Shown: positions 19,305 to 30,013, counted from the first letter of the stretch. The stretch is 64,000 bases of DNA from Luteibacter sp. OK325 (GCF_003050935.1 NZ_QAOX01000001.1:310001-374000), one strand, 5' to 3'. The notes: generated by a model from the letters alone, not told the origin. Made by a program: numbers and translations.

Positions 19305-21197
19305 ATGGCTAGCGAATCGAAAACCTGGCGTGACCGTGCGGGGCGCATCGCGCTCCCGCTCGTGACGGCGCTGATGTTCGTCCTGCTCACCGGACTCATC
19401 GACGGTAACCCCGGCGTGGGCACGGACCAGTGGATGGCCCGCCCGGGTCACCTGATTGCCAACGCCATGCCCGGCCTGATGCTGGCCACTCTCCTGCTCA
19501 CCCTTACACGACGCACCTGGCTCTCCTTCGGTGTCGCGTTCCTTGTCCAGGGCATCGTATTCGCGGTAAGCGCGATCAAGATGAAAAATCTGGGCACGCC
19601 GTTGTTGCCGGCGGACTTCGGACTGGTCGGGCAATTGAGCAATGGCGGCCTCGCCCTGCTTTCGGGATACCTGCCGCGCGACATCGCCCCCTACCTGGCC
19701 ATTGCGGCGTTGATCGCCGTCGTGGTCCTGCTCGTGCGTTACGAGCCCACCGTCTTCGCGCGCCGCACCTACGGGCGCCGGATCATCGCCACCTTTGCCC
19801 TCGGCACCCTTTTTGTCACTCTCTTCGCGGGCACGCCAGGCTGGGCGAAAATCTACAACGGTCAGCGCCTGGGCATGATGCCCTGGTCGCCGTCGGAGAA
19901 TGCCGGATACAACGGCGTCGTCTCCAACCTCATGCAGTTCCACCTGCAGGCCTCGCGCAACAAGCCCAAGGAGAATCCCGGGGCCGCGCTCCAGCTCATC
20001 GGCGACAACGACGCCGCCTTGCGCCAGCACATGGCGCAGGCCGCGCAGCATACGAGGCAGCCACCGGACATCGTGATCATCCAGAGCGAATCGTTCTTCG
20101 ATCCGTCCTCGGTGAATGGCTACGACGAGGATGTCGCACCCAACCTGCACCGCCTCACGCAGGAAGGCAGTGGCGGCGGCCTGCATGTGCCGACCTTCGG
20201 CGGCGGTACCATCCGCACCGAGTTCGAAGTGCTTACAGGCCTGTCGCTGCGCTACTTCGGCAACATGCGCTATCCATACCTCGACCTGCACAACCAGGTG
20301 GTGCCCAGCATGGTTCGCGCGCTGCGGTCGCATGGCTACGAAACCGTGGCCTTGCACGGACACAATCCGAATTTCTGGAATCGCCCGGCAGCGTTCAAGG
20401 CCATCGGCTTCGATCGCTTCGTCTCGCGCGCCGACTTCCCCGCGAATGCGAAGAACGATGGAACCTACATGGCCGACAGCGCCATGACCGACGAGATCAT
20501 GGCGCAACTGCCCGACGCCGGCCCGTCACGCCTTGTCTTTGCGATCAGTATCGAAGCGCACGGGCCGTACGACGGCGCCGACAACACGAATGTCGCCGAG
20601 CGCGATGCCATTCCCGTCCCGGCAGGCGTCGAGGGAAAGGACAAGCTGGAATGGCAGAATTACGTCTACCACATGCATCACGCGGACGCCGAGCTCGGTC
20701 GGCTCGCTGACCTGCTCGCGAAACGCGAGCGCCCGACCATCCTACTGTTCTACGGCGATCATCTCCCCGCACTGACCAACACCTATAACCACGCCGGCTT
20801 CCGCGACGGCCAGTCGTTCGATACGCAGATGGTCCCGTGGGTACTGGTCGACGCCCACAACGATGGCCCTCCAACGGTACATGGCGACATGGCGTCATGG
20901 ATGCTTCCTGGCCTCGTGCTGGAACGCGCCGGCATCCATGACGACGCCTACTTTGCCCTGACCCAGGTACTCGGCAGCTCGCTCGCTTCGCTCACCCGCT
21001 CGCCGGACGCCAACGCGGCACCGGAAGACGCGGGCACGAAACAGACCGATATCTCCATGGGCAACATCGCCCTGCTCCGCCTGAAGAACAAGCTTGATCC
21101 GCTGCTGGTCCGTTATGCGCTTCCTGACGCAGGCATCGACGTTGCCCGCCAGGCTGGCGGCGCCGAGCACGAGGCTGAAGCTGGTGCTGGCCAGTAA
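19305..21197 (+). CDS. LTA synthase family (OpgB/MdoB-like) phosphoglycerol transferase
   Basis: A 630-residue membrane protein. Five hydrophobic segments within the first ~185 residues are followed by a periplasmic sulfatase-fold domain. Metal and nucleophile motifs are visible: IIQSESFFDPS at the first metal site, GGTIRTEFEVLTGL with the likely Thr nucleophile, and FYGDHLPAL at the C-terminal metal site. In Gram-negatives such proteins usually transfer phosphoglycerol from phosphatidylglycerol to periplasmic glucans (OpgB) or other envelope glycans; which acceptor applies here is not shown. An Ala/Glu-rich tail ends the protein. Transcribed alone, divergent from glnE. Confidence 0.88.
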   Translation: MASESKTWRDRAGRIALPLVTALMFVLLTGLIDGNPGVGTDQWMARPGHLIANAMPGLMLATLLLTLTRRTWLSFGVAFLVQGIVFAVSAIKMKNLGTPLLPADFGLVGQLSNGGLALLSGYLPRDIAPYLAIAALIAVVVLLVRYEPTVFARRTYGRRIIATFALGTLFVTLFAGTPGWAKIYNGQRLGMMPWSPSENAGYNGVVSNLMQFHLQASRNKPKENPGAALQLIGDNDAALRQHMAQAAQHTRQPPDIVIIQSESFFDPSSVNGYDEDVAPNLHRLTQEGSGGGLHVPTFGGGTIRTEFEVLTGLSLRYFGNMRYPYLDLHNQVVPSMVRALRSHGYETVALHGHNPNFWNRPAAFKAIGFDRFVSRADFPANAKNDGTYMADSAMTDEIMAQLPDAGPSRLVFAISIEAHGPYDGADNTNVAERDAIPVPAGVEGKDKLEWQNYVYHMHHADAELGRLADLLAKRERPTILLFYGDHLPALTNTYNHAGFRDGQSFDTQMVPWVLVDAHNDGPPTVHGDMASWMLPGLVLERAGIHDDAYFALTQVLGSSLASLTRSPDANAAPEDAGTKQTDISMGNIALLRLKNKLDPLLVRYALPDAGIDVARQAGGAEHEAEAGAGQ

Positions 21198-21209
21198 GTA
21201 GTCGCTCTA

Positions 21210-21278
21210 TGTGGGAGCCGCTTCAGCGGCGATGGCCAGATCATCGCAACCCCATCGCCGGCATAGCCGGCTCCCACA
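21210..21278. repeat. REP pair 3
   Basis: Left arm TGTGGGAGCCGCTTCAGCGG and right arm CGGCATAGCCGGCTCCCACA are inverted. The pair lies between the convergent LTA-synthase and groEL genes. Confidence 0.88.
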
Positions 21279-21296
21279 AAGGGCCGAACCCCCAAC

Positions 21297-21325
21297 AAAA
21301 AAAGCCCCGCTTTCGCGGGGCTTTT
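21297..21325 (-). terminator. Rho-independent terminator of groESL
   Basis: An 11-bp stem AAAAGCCCCGC/GCGGGGCTTTT (21300-21310 with 21315-21325) with loop TTTC is followed by U residues on the minus strand, 26 bp past the groEL stop. Confidence 0.9.
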
Positions 21326-21350
21326 CGTAGTACGAGCCGAAGGGCTGGAC

Positions 21351-23018
<1,668 letters not shown>

Positions 23019-23057
23019 TTAGTAGGTGAGATCGGGAGGAACGGGGCGAGCGAGCGC

Positions 23058-23351
23058 TCAGCCTTCCAGGACCGCCACGATGTCGTCTTCCTTCAGGAAG
23101 ACCAGGTCTTCGCCGTCGACCTTGATTTCCTGGCCGGCGTACTTGCCGAACAGGACCACGTCGCCTTCCTTCACACCCATCGGGCGGAGCTGGCCGCTGG
23201 CCAGGAGGAGACCGGTACCGGCAGCGAGGACCTTGCCACGGGTGGGCTTCTCGGTGGCGCTGTCCGGGATGACGATGCCACCGGCGGAAACGCGCTCTTC
23301 TTCGAGGCGCTTGACGATGACGCGGTCGTGCAGCGGGCGCAGTTTGCTCAT
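23058..23351 (-). CDS. groES: Co-chaperonin GroES (Hsp10)
   Basis: A 97-residue heptameric lid of Gro[21 protein letters not shown] opens the protein; the mobile loop ([20 protein letters not shown]) and the [15 protein letters not shown] segment are typical. The start was set at the ATG at 23351 rather than an upstream ATG five codons earlier, because it matches the family and has GGAG seven bases upstream. Transcription should start at the CIRCE-bearing promoter just upstream. Confidence 0.97.
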   Translation of the reverse strand: MSKLRPLHDRVIVKRLEEERVSAGGIVIPDSATEKPTRGKVLAAGTGLLLASGQLRPMGVKEGDVVLFGKYAGQEIKVDGEDLVFLKEDDIVAVLEG

Positions 23352-23399
23352 GACTTCTCCAAACATGTGTTTGACGGATAAGGAAAAAGGTCCACCCTG

Positions 23400-23426
23400 T
23401 TAGCACTTGCTCAGGGTGAGTGCCAG
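23400..23426 (-). promoter_or_regulatory. CIRCE operator (HrcA site) of groESL
   Basis: TTAGCACTT-N9-GAGTGCCAG matches the CIRCE consensus TTAGCACTC-N9-GAGTGCTAA at 8 of 9 positions in one arm and 7 of 9 in the other, with exact 9-bp spacing. It sits 49 bp upstream of groES and just downstream of the predicted -10, where bound HrcA would block transcription. Confidence 0.9.
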
Positions 23427-23427
23427 A

Positions 23428-23457
23428 ATTTTAGCCCTAAGCTTTCCTGATTCGGAA
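23428..23457 (-). promoter_or_regulatory. Predicted groESL promoter
   Basis: On the minus strand TTCCGA (23452-23457) and TAAAAT (23428-23433) are separated by 18 bp and would start transcription inside the CIRCE element. The -35 is weak. A sigma-32 contribution cannot be judged by eye. Confidence 0.5.
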
Positions 23458-23514
23458 GAGCTGTGGTTGCTCGACAGATGGCGGCGGGACGAAACCGTTC
23501 AAGGCCCCGGGTTC

Positions 23515-23534
23515 AAAAAAGGCCTGAACAGGCC
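23515..23534 (-). terminator. Minus-strand hairpin with U-run upstream of the groES promoter
   Basis: GGCCTG-AA-CAGGCC (23521-23534) is followed on the minus strand by six U. It would stop minus-strand transcripts entering from cutA before they reach the groES promoter. It lies 11 bp upstream of the cutA ATG. Confidence 0.5.
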
Positions 23535-23545
23535 ACAATCGGCCC

Positions 23546-23875
23546 ATGTCCGAACCCATTGCCGTCCTCATTGCCTGCCCTTCGGGCGAACCCGCCGACT
23601 CCCTCGCCCGAGCCCTCGTCGAAGCGGGACTGGCTGCCTGCGTGAACCGACTGCCGGGCGTGAGGTCCACCTACCGCTGGAAAGGCGAGATCGTCACCGA
23701 CGAGGAAGATCTGCTGGTGGCGAAGACGACCCGCGAGGCGTTTGCGGCCGTGGAGCGCTTCGTCCTGGCGCGACATCCTTATGACGTGCCGGAAATCGTT
23801 GCCCTCCCCGTCGTGGCCGGGCATGAGCCCTACCTGGCATGGCTGGAGGCTAGCGTCAGCGTCGACGCAAGCTAA
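23546..23875 (+). CDS. cutA: Divalent-cation tolerance protein CutA
   Basis: A 109-residue trimeric PII-like protein. The family core is intact: CPSGEPADSLARALVEAGLAA, then ACVNRLPGVRSTYRWKGEI and the LARHPYDVPEIVALPV motif. CutA has been linked to copper and other divalent-cation tolerance, though its biochemical role is unsettled; the neighbouring dsbD was originally tied to the cut locus in E. coli. A CACAAT hexamer ends six bases before the ATG, and there is no clear ribosome site. Confidence 0.94.
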   Translation: MSEPIAVLIACPSGEPADSLARALVEAGLAACVNRLPGVRSTYRWKGEIVTDEEDLLVAKTTREAFAAVERFVLARHPYDVPEIVALPVVAGHEPYLAWLEASVSVDAS

Positions 23876-23947
23876 CCCGGGTTCGCCCGGTCATAATGAT
23901 CGACGCCCCACGCGCCTCGTCACCGCTCTTGCTCCACGGAGATCACC

Positions 23948-26203
23948 ATGTCGTCGCTTCACCGCCTTGCGCGGAATCTGGTCGCCGCATTCGGCCTGTT
24001 GCTCGTTGCCCTGCCCGCGTTCGCACAGAACGATGACGACCTGCTGCCTGTCACCGAGGCGTTCCACCTCACGACAGACGCCAGCCAACCCGGCATGGTC
24101 AAGCTGCACTGGCGCATCGCGCCGGACTATTACCTCTACCGTGGCCGGATCAAGATCAAAGCGGCGGATCCTGCCGCAGTGTCGCTGGGCGACCCGACGC
24201 TACCGGACGGACTGAAGAAGCACGACGAATACCTTGGCGATGTCGAGATCTATCACGGCGATATCGAAGCCAGCGTGCCATACAAGTTGCTCGCCGCCGG
24301 CACCACAACGCTCGCCCTCGACGTGCAGTATCAGGGCTGCCACGAAATCGAGCCGAAGATCTGCTACCCGCCGAATACCGAGCACCTGAAGCTCACCATC
24401 GGTGGCGCGTCGACCATTCCGACGGGTCCCGCGCCCGCTGCCGCACCGGCAGTCGGCGCACCCGCGGCGAGCGGTGCCTCGCTGCTCGGTGCCCCCGCCA
24501 CGGTCCCCGGCACGGACGCAACAGCCCTGCCGGCCGAACAGGCCTTCCGCTTCGAAGCCCTGGTGAAGTCGCACGACGCGCTGCTGCTGCGCTGGACGAT
24601 GCCGAAGGACTACTACCTTTACCGCGACAAGACCGAGATCACGGTCGCCTCGCCTTCCGGTGTGACGGCCGGTGAGCCGGACTGGCCGAGCGGCGTCGCG
24701 CATCACGACGAACACTTCGGCGACACCATCGTCTACTTCGACCAGGTGGAGGTGCCCGTCCCACTGAAGGGCGCGGCGAACGCGAAAACCGCCGAGCTCG
24801 ACGTCGCCTACCAGGGATGCCTCGAGAACGGCATCTGCTACCCGGTCATGAAGCGCCATATCAGCGTCGACTTCGCGGCGGGCACGGTGAACGTTGCGGC
24901 ACCGACCGCCTCGGCGCCGGCAGCCGCCGCGGTCAAGGAAGTCGCGCCGACGCCCCCGCCTCCTGGCCTGGTCCCGAAGAGCGAGGCACCGCTCGGCTTC
25001 ATCGCAGCGATTGGCCTGGCCCTGCTGGGTGGCCTCGTGCTCAACCTGATGCCATGCGTACTGCCCGTGCTGTCGCTGAAGGCGATCACCGTGCTGGAGA
25101 GTGGTGAGAGCCAGGGCGCCGCACGCAGGCACGCCCTCTGGTACACCGCCGGCGTGCTGGTGGCCTTCGCCGCACTGGGCGTCATCATCGTCGGCATCCG
25201 CGCCGCCGGCCACGGCATCCAATGGGGTGCGCAGTTCCAGCAGCCGCTGGCTATCGGCATCCTCGTCTACGTCATGCTCGCCGTGGGCCTGTCGATGTCC
25301 GGCGTCTTCGAGATCGGCGGCTCGCTGGGCAATGTCGGCAGCGGCCTGGCCTCGCGCTCGGGACCGTCGGGCGACTTCTTCACCGGCGTCCTCGCCGTCG
25401 TCGTGGCCAGCCCATGCACGGCGCCGTTCATGGGTTCGGCGATCGCGTTCGCGTTCGCCGCCCCTGTAGCCGTAGCCTTCCTGATCTTCCTCGCGCTCGG
25501 CCTCGGCCTCGCGCTGCCCTTCCTGCTGATCGGCTTCGTGCCGGCGATAGCCCGCCTGCTGCCGCGTCCCGGCCGCTGGATGGAGACGCTGAAGCAAGCC
25601 CTCGCCTTCCCGATGTACCTCACGGCGGTGTGGCTGCTCTGGGTACTGACCAAGCAGCGCGGCGCGGATGCGACGGCGCTGGTGCTGGCCGGCGGCGTGC
25701 TGCTTGCCATGGCGCTGTGGTGGTACGGGCGCACCCGCCATCGCAGCGGCGGCTTGTCCTGGCTCTTCACCGCCGTTCTGGCCGTGGGCGCCGTGGCGGC
25801 GCTGTGGACCGTGCACGGCCTGCCGGCGCCGACCGCGACCACGGTCGCCACCGACGGCATCGTGCCTTATTCGCCCGCGAAACTCGCCGAACTGCGCGCC
25901 GCCGGCACGCCGGTACTGGTCGACATGACGGCGGACTGGTGCATCACCTGCAAGGCTAATGAACACGCCGTGCTCGACACGGATGCGTTCAAGGCCCTGC
26001 TCAAGCGCACCGGCACCGTGTACATGCGCGGCGACTGGACCGACGTGAATGCGACGATCGCCGCCTTCCTCGAGCAGTACCACTCCGTGGGCGTGCCGCT
26101 TTATGTGGTCTACCCGAAGGGCGGCGGCGACGGACACAAGCTGTCCACCGTGCTCACTTACGACACGGTGCAGCAGGCACTCGAAGCTGCCGCGTCGCCA
26201 TGA
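23948..26203 (+). CDS. dsbD: Thiol:disulfide interchange protein DsbD with two N-terminal alpha domains
   Basis: A 751-residue inner-membrane protein moving electrons from cytoplasmic thioredoxin to periplasmic substrates. A signal peptide ends near ALPAFA. Unusually, two periplasmic DsbD-alpha domains follow in tandem: the first with Cys131/Cys139 (C-x7-C), the second with Cys291/Cys297 (C-x5-C as in E. coli). The membrane beta domain has eight hydrophobic segments with its redox Cys370 and Cys490, and the C-terminal thioredoxin domain has C665-I-T-C668. A GGAG site precedes the ATG. It overlaps the TlpA-like gene (ATGA). E. coli DsbD is about 565 residues, so the extra length is the second alpha domain. 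Confidence 0.94.
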   Translation: MSSLHRLARNLVAAFGLLLVALPAFAQNDDDLLPVTEAFHLTTDASQPGMVKLHWRIAPDYYLYRGRIKIKAADPAAVSLGDPTLPDGLKKHDEYLGDVEIYHGDIEASVPYKLLAAGTTTLALDVQYQGCHEIEPKICYPPNTEHLKLTIGGASTIPTGPAPAAAPAVGAPAASGASLLGAPATVPGTDATALPAEQAFRFEALVKSHDALLLRWTMPKDYYLYRDKTEITVASPSGVTAGEPDWPSGVAHHDEHFGDTIVYFDQVEVPVPLKGAANAKTAELDVAYQGCLENGICYPVMKRHISVDFAAGTVNVAAPTASAPAAAAVKEVAPTPPPPGLVPKSEAPLGFIAAIGLALLGGLVLNLMPCVLPVLSLKAITVLESGESQGAARRHALWYTAGVLVAFAALGVIIVGIRAAGHGIQWGAQFQQPLAIGILVYVMLAVGLSMSGVFEIGGSLGNVGSGLASRSGPSGDFFTGVLAVVVASPCTAPFMGSAIAFAFAAPVAVAFLIFLALGLGLALPFLLIGFVPAIARLLPRPGRWMETLKQALAFPMYLTAVWLLWVLTKQRGADATALVLAGGVLLAMALWWYGRTRHRSGGLSWLFTAVLAVGAVAALWTVHGLPAPTATTVATDGIVPYSPAKLAELRAAGTPVLVDMTADWCITCKANEHAVLDTDAFKALLKRTGTVYMRGDWTDVNATIAAFLEQYHSVGVPLYVVYPKGGGDGHKLSTVLTYDTVQQALEAAASP

Positions 26204-26739
26204 CACGCGGCCCGACCTTCTGGATCGTCGTGCTGGCGATCCTTGGAGCGACGGGCGGCTTGTGGGTCGAACATCGGCGCCTGCATCCACCACCGCCACA
26301 GGGCGTCACCGTGGCCGATGTCGGCGATCTGCCGCCGGAGGCGAGCTTCGTCACCGTCGAGGGCAAGCCGCGCCAGCTGTCCGACTGGCATGGCAAGCGC
26401 GTGCTGATCAACTTCTGGGCCAGCTGGTGCGGACCATGCCGACGCGAGATGCCGCTGCTGGACGCAGCGTACTCGCGACATCGCGACCGGAATGTCGCGG
26501 TCCTCGGGCTCGCTGAAGATACGGCGGCCGGGGTTCGCGGCTTTCTCGCCGAACGACCGGTGAGCTACCCCGTGATGCTGGTGGACGCCGATGCGCCCGG
26601 TGGCTCGCTTTCTTTCGGCAACACGCGCCGGGTATTGCCCTATAGCGTCCTGATCGGCGAAGACGGGCGTATCCTGCGCCGCAAAGTGGGTACCTTTACC
26701 GGTCCCGAACTCGACGAATGGCTTGCCCCCGCACGATGA
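26200..26739 (+). CDS. TlpA/ResA-like periplasmic thioredoxin
   Basis: A 179-residue protein with an N-terminal membrane anchor (about residues 6-22) and a periplasmic thioredoxin fold with active site WCGPC (C77, C80) in FWASWCGPCRREMP. The cis-Pro loop RVLPYSVLI is present. TlpA-type proteins reduce disulfides in cytochrome c or copper-site assembly. Its start overlaps the dsbD stop, so it is very likely a partner that takes electrons from this DsbD. Confidence 0.92.
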   Translation: MTRGPTFWIVVLAILGATGGLWVEHRRLHPPPPQGVTVADVGDLPPEASFVTVEGKPRQLSDWHGKRVLINFWASWCGPCRREMPLLDAAYSRHRDRNVAVLGLAEDTAAGVRGFLAERPVSYPVMLVDADAPGGSLSFGNTRRVLPYSVLIGEDGRILRRKVGTFTGPELDEWLAPAR

Positions 26740-26750
26740 AGGAAGTTCCC

Positions 26751-27305
26751 ATGGATGGTCTGCCATCCCCCGACGAAGCGATCGACCGGAGCCGCCTCTG
26801 GCTCGAGAAAGCGGTGATCGGCCTCAACCTGTGCCCGTTCGCCAAAGCCGTGCACAAGAAAGGCCAGATTCGCTACGTCGTCAGTGCGGCAACACAGCCG
26901 CTCGAACTGCTCGACGATCTCAAGCGCGAGCTGGAATATCTGCGCGACGTGAGCGCCGAAACGGTCGACACCACGCTGCTGATCCACCCGGGCGTGCTGG
27001 AAGACTTCGAGGATTTCAACGAATTCCTGGAGGTAGCCGACCTTGCCGTCGAAGACCTGGGCCTCGAGGGCGAGATCCAGGTGGCCAGCTTCCACCCCGA
27101 ATTCCAGTTCGAGGGCACCGGCCCCGGCGACATCACCAACTACACCAACCGCTCGCCCTACCCGACCCTGCACCTGCTGCGCGAGGACAGCATCGACAAG
27201 GCCGTGGCCGCCTTCCCGGACGCCTCGAAAATCTTCGAGGCGAACATGGCGACGCTGGATGAGCTCGGTGTCGAGGGCTGGAAGAAGCTGTTTCCCGAGG
27301 GATGA
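26751..27305 (+). CDS. DUF1415 family protein
   Basis: A 184-residue cytoplasmic protein. The conserved start of the DUF1415 family (WLEKAVIGLNLCPFAKAV) and the C-terminal motif NYTNRSPYPTLHLLRE are present. A Cys (in NLCPFA) and several His/Asp residues are conserved but no catalytic role is established. The ATG at 26751 is preferred because AAGGAAG lies six bases upstream; an ATG at 26736 overlaps the TlpA-like stop. It is probably the third gene of the dsbD operon. Confidence 0.85.
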   Translation: MDGLPSPDEAIDRSRLWLEKAVIGLNLCPFAKAVHKKGQIRYVVSAATQPLELLDDLKRELEYLRDVSAETVDTTLLIHPGVLEDFEDFNEFLEVADLAVEDLGLEGEIQVASFHPEFQFEGTGPGDITNYTNRSPYPTLHLLREDSIDKAVAAFPDASKIFEANMATLDELGVEGWKKLFPEG

Positions 27306-27308
27306 CCC

Positions 27309-27333
27309 TGTGGGAGCCGCTTCAGCGGCGATG
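27309..27333. repeat. Single REP arm 4
   Basis: One arm, GTGGGAGCCGCTTCAGCGGC, four bases after the DUF1415 stop, without an inverted partner. The rest of the 168-bp gap to aroQ holds no other feature I can support. Confidence 0.8.
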
Positions 27334-27473
27334 CTCCTCTCACCATACGGCACAGCATGGAAAGTCGCGATCTCCAGCGATCTACGCCGATCTTCACCGA
27401 ACTGGACAAGCCGGAGGGACAGGAGCACACTGCGCGGCGTTCCGGAACCCCGGACCCAAGGCACAGGTGAACA

Positions 27474-27923
27474 GTGGCCAGGATCCTCGTCCTGCACGGA
27501 CCCAACCTCAATCTGCTCGGCGTGCGCGAACCATCGGTCTACGGGCATGAAACCCTCGCCGACATCAATGTCTCGCTGCAGGCGCGCGCCCAGGCCGCAG
27601 GCCACGAACTGAGCTGGTTCCAGTCCAACGCCGAGCACGAACTGATTGCCCGGATCCATCAGGCACGCGACGAAGGCGTGGCCTGGATCCTGATCAACCC
27701 GGCCGCATTCACACATACCTCCATCGCCATTCGCGATGCCCTCGCTGGCGTGTCGATCCCGTTCATCGAGATCCACCTGTCCAATCCGCATGCCCGCGAG
27801 GCGTTCCGCCACCATTCGTATATGTCCGACCTGGCTGCGGGCGTGATCTGCGGCTTCGGCGGCGACAGTTATCGTCTGGCGCTCGAAGCCGCCCTGCTCC
27901 GCCTTGCGGTGCCTGCCGCCTGA
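27474..27923 (+). CDS. aroQ: 3-dehydroquinate dehydratase, type II
   Basis: A 149-residue dodecameric enzyme for the third step of the shikimate pathway. The active-site elements are present: the N-terminal [18 protein letters not shown] with the catalytic Tyr, NPAAFTHTS, the EIHLSN His and the C-terminal Arg region. The start is GTG with AGGTGA eight bases upstream. It lies 27 bp before accB, an order (aroQ-accB-accC) conserved in many gammaproteobacteria. Confidence 0.96.
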   Translation: MARILVLHGPNLNLLGVREPSVYGHETLADINVSLQARAQAAGHELSWFQSNAEHELIARIHQARDEGVAWILINPAAFTHTSIAIRDALAGVSIPFIEIHLSNPHAREAFRHHSYMSDLAAGVICGFGGDSYRLALEAALLRLAVPAA

Positions 27924-27950
27924 CCCCCATTCCACCATAAGGTTTGTCCC

Positions 27951-28409
27951 ATGGACCTGCGCAAGATCAAGAAACTCATCGACCTGCTCGAGGAATCGAA
28001 CCTCGCCGAGCTGGAAATCAAGGAAGGCGAAGAAGTCGTCCGCCTGTCGCGCGTGCCCAAGGGCACCGCACCGCAGATGTACGCCGCGCCGATGCAGGCC
28101 GCCCCGGTGGCAGTTGCTCCCGTCGCCGCCGTGGCGGCCGCACCCGCCGCCCCGGTCGAAAGCGGCCTTCCGGCCGGCCACGTAACCAAGGCACCGATGG
28201 TCGGCACTTTCTATGCGTCGTCCACGCCGGGCGCTCCGGCGTTCGCCACGGTGGGCAAGCAGGTCAAGGCCGGTGAAACGCTGGGCATCATCGAAGCGAT
28301 GAAGATGTTCAACCAGATCGAGGCAGACGTCTCGGGTACCGTCGTCGCTGTCCTGGTCGAGAACGGCCAGCCGGTCGAATTCGACGAACCCATGTTCGTC
28401 ATCGCCTGA
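27951..28409 (+). CDS. accB: Biotin carboxyl carrier protein of acetyl-CoA carboxylase
   Basis: A 152-residue carrier for the carboxylated biotin used to make malonyl-CoA for fatty acids. N-terminal dimerising region [17 protein letters not shown], an Ala/Pro-rich linker (about residues 45-72), and the biotinyl domain with the modified Lys in EAMKM. It is 11 bp upstream of accC, so the two are co-translated in proportion. Confidence 0.97.
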   Translation: MDLRKIKKLIDLLEESNLAELEIKEGEEVVRLSRVPKGTAPQMYAAPMQAAPVAVAPVAAVAAAPAAPVESGLPAGHVTKAPMVGTFYASSTPGAPAFATVGKQVKAGETLGIIEAMKMFNQIEADVSGTVVAVLVENGQPVEFDEPMFVIA

Positions 28410-28420
28410 GGTCCCACGTC

Positions 28421-29788
28421 ATGCTCGAGAAGGTAGTCATCGCCAACCGCGGCGAAATCGCGCTGCGGGTGTTGCGCGCGTGCCACGCGCTCGGCATCAA
28501 GACGGTCGCGGTGCACTCCACCGTGGACCGCAACCTCAAGCACGTCGGCCTTGCCGACGAATCGGTGTGCATCGGCCCGGGTCCCTCGGCCGAGAGCTAC
28601 CTCAACATTCCGCGCATCATCGCCGCCGCCGAAATCACCGACGCCCAGGCTATCCATCCGGGCTACGGTTTCCTTTCCGAGAACGCGAACTTCGCCGAAC
28701 AGGTCGAGCAGTCCGGTTTTGTCTTCATCGGCCCCACCGCTGACGTGATCCGCCTGATGGGTGACAAGGTCGAGGCGATTCGTGCGATGAAAGGCGCCGG
28801 TGTGCCTTGCGTGCCGGGCTCGGGTGGTCCGCTGGGTGACGATACGGAAGAAAACATCCGCATCGCCCGTGAAATCGGCTACCCGGTCATCATCAAGGCG
28901 TCCGGCGGTGGCGGTGGCCGCGGCATGCGCGTCGTGCGCACCGAAGCCCACCTCGCCAATTCCATCGTCATGACCAAGCAGGAGGCCAAAGCGGCTTTCA
29001 GCAACGATCAGGTCTACATGGAGAAATTCCTGGAAAATCCACGCCACGTGGAGATCCAGGTGCTTGCCGACGGCCAGGGCAACGCCATTCACCTGGGCGA
29101 GCGCGACTGCTCCATGCAGCGTCGTCACCAGAAGGTCGTCGAGGAAGCGCCAGCTCCGGGCATCACGCCGGAAATGCGCGCCGAGATCGGCAAGGTCTGC
29201 GTCGACGCCTGCTTGCGTATCGGCTATCGCGGCGCGGGCACCTTTGAATTCCTGTTCGAGGGCGGCCGCTTCTACTTCATCGAGATGAACACCCGTATCC
29301 AGGTGGAACATCCGGTGACTGAACTGGTGACCGGCATCGATCTCGTTCGCGAGCAGCTGCTGATCGCCGGTGGCGAGAAGCTGTCGATTCGCCAGGAAGA
29401 CATCGTGTTCACCGGTCACGCGATCGAGTGCCGCGTCAATGCCGAAGATCCCGATACCTTCATGCCGAGCCCCGGCACGGTGAAGCGTTTCGAGGCCCCG
29501 GGTGGCCCGGGCGTGCGCGTCGACACGCACCTGTACGACGGCTATCGCATTCCGCCGAACTACGATTCGATGATCGGCAAGATCATCGTCCACGGTCCCG
29601 ACCGCGCCACCGCCATCGCGCGCATGCGCATGGCGCTGACCGAGACCGTGATCGAAGGCGTGAAGTGCAATATCCCGCTGCAGCAGCGCATCATGGCCGA
29701 CGTCGGTTTCCAGCAGGGTGGACAGAACATCCACTACCTGGAAAAGCGCATGGCTGAGCAGAAAGAAACGCCGCCGCCTTCGGCGTGA
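28421..29788 (+). CDS. accC: Biotin carboxylase subunit of acetyl-CoA carboxylase
   Basis: A 455-residue ATP-grasp enzyme that carboxylates the biotin on AccB. The N-terminal [15 protein letters not shown], the glycine-rich ATP lid [14 protein letters not shown], the metal-site [14 protein letters not shown] and the C-terminal [12 protein letters not shown] are all intact. It forms the aroQ-accB-accC operon. Confidence 0.97.
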   Translation: MLEKVVIANRGEIALRVLRACHALGIKTVAVHSTVDRNLKHVGLADESVCIGPGPSAESYLNIPRIIAAAEITDAQAIHPGYGFLSENANFAEQVEQSGFVFIGPTADVIRLMGDKVEAIRAMKGAGVPCVPGSGGPLGDDTEENIRIAREIGYPVIIKASGGGGGRGMRVVRTEAHLANSIVMTKQEAKAAFSNDQVYMEKFLENPRHVEIQVLADGQGNAIHLGERDCSMQRRHQKVVEEAPAPGITPEMRAEIGKVCVDACLRIGYRGAGTFEFLFEGGRFYFIEMNTRIQVEHPVTELVTGIDLVREQLLIAGGEKLSIRQEDIVFTGHAIECRVNAEDPDTFMPSPGTVKRFEAPGGPGVRVDTHLYDGYRIPPNYDSMIGKIIVHGPDRATAIARMRMALTETVIEGVKCNIPLQQRIMADVGFQQGGQNIHYLEKRMAEQKETPPPSA

Positions 29789-29801
29789 TGTTTCGATAAC
29801 G

Positions 29802-29844
29802 GGCCGGAGCCGCACGGTGATGCAACTGTGTGACTCCGGCCTTT
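29802..29844 (+). terminator. Possible terminator of accBC
   Basis: GGCCGGAG (29802-29809) pairs with CTCCGGCC (29834-29841) around a 24-nt loop, followed by only three U. It is placed 14 bp after accC, but the loop is large and the U-run is short. Confidence 0.45.
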
Positions 29845-29885
29845 GTCGTGACTCATCGCGAGAGTCGGTGATTACATCATCTGCA

Positions 29886-29997
29886 GGGCTCGGCTTCGCC
29901 ATCGCATCCGGTTCGTGCGCGCCTCGGCAGGGGAGGCGTCGGCTGGGAGGCCCCTCCCTCAAGGCGCAAGCGCCACCGCGAGAGCGAAGCCGAGCCC
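29886..29997. repeat. 112-bp imperfect palindrome with 14-bp perfect ends
   Basis: GGGCTCGGCTTCGC (29886-29899) recurs inverted as GCGAAGCCGAGCCC (29984-29997), with shorter GC-rich inverted pieces inside. It lies between convergent accC and prmA. A related arm (GGGCTCGGCTGCGCC) begins at 50833 beside the large inverted-repeat block, so it is probably a dispersed intergenic repeat. Confidence 0.75.
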
Positions 29998-30013
29998 AGA
30001 CCGCGAAGAACTT

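Noticed and set aside
24200..26299. Long minus-strand open frame opposite dsbD (about 700 codons)
   Set aside because: Arg/Gly/His-rich composition without domains, fully antisense to a well-supported gene; typical of high-GC shadow frames. The same applies to 5071-6774, 8594-9727, 21399-23006, 28211-29962 and 40450-42522.
29879..30013. Small open frames between accC and prmA
   Set aside because: They fall within the palindrome at 29886-29997 and have no coding features.
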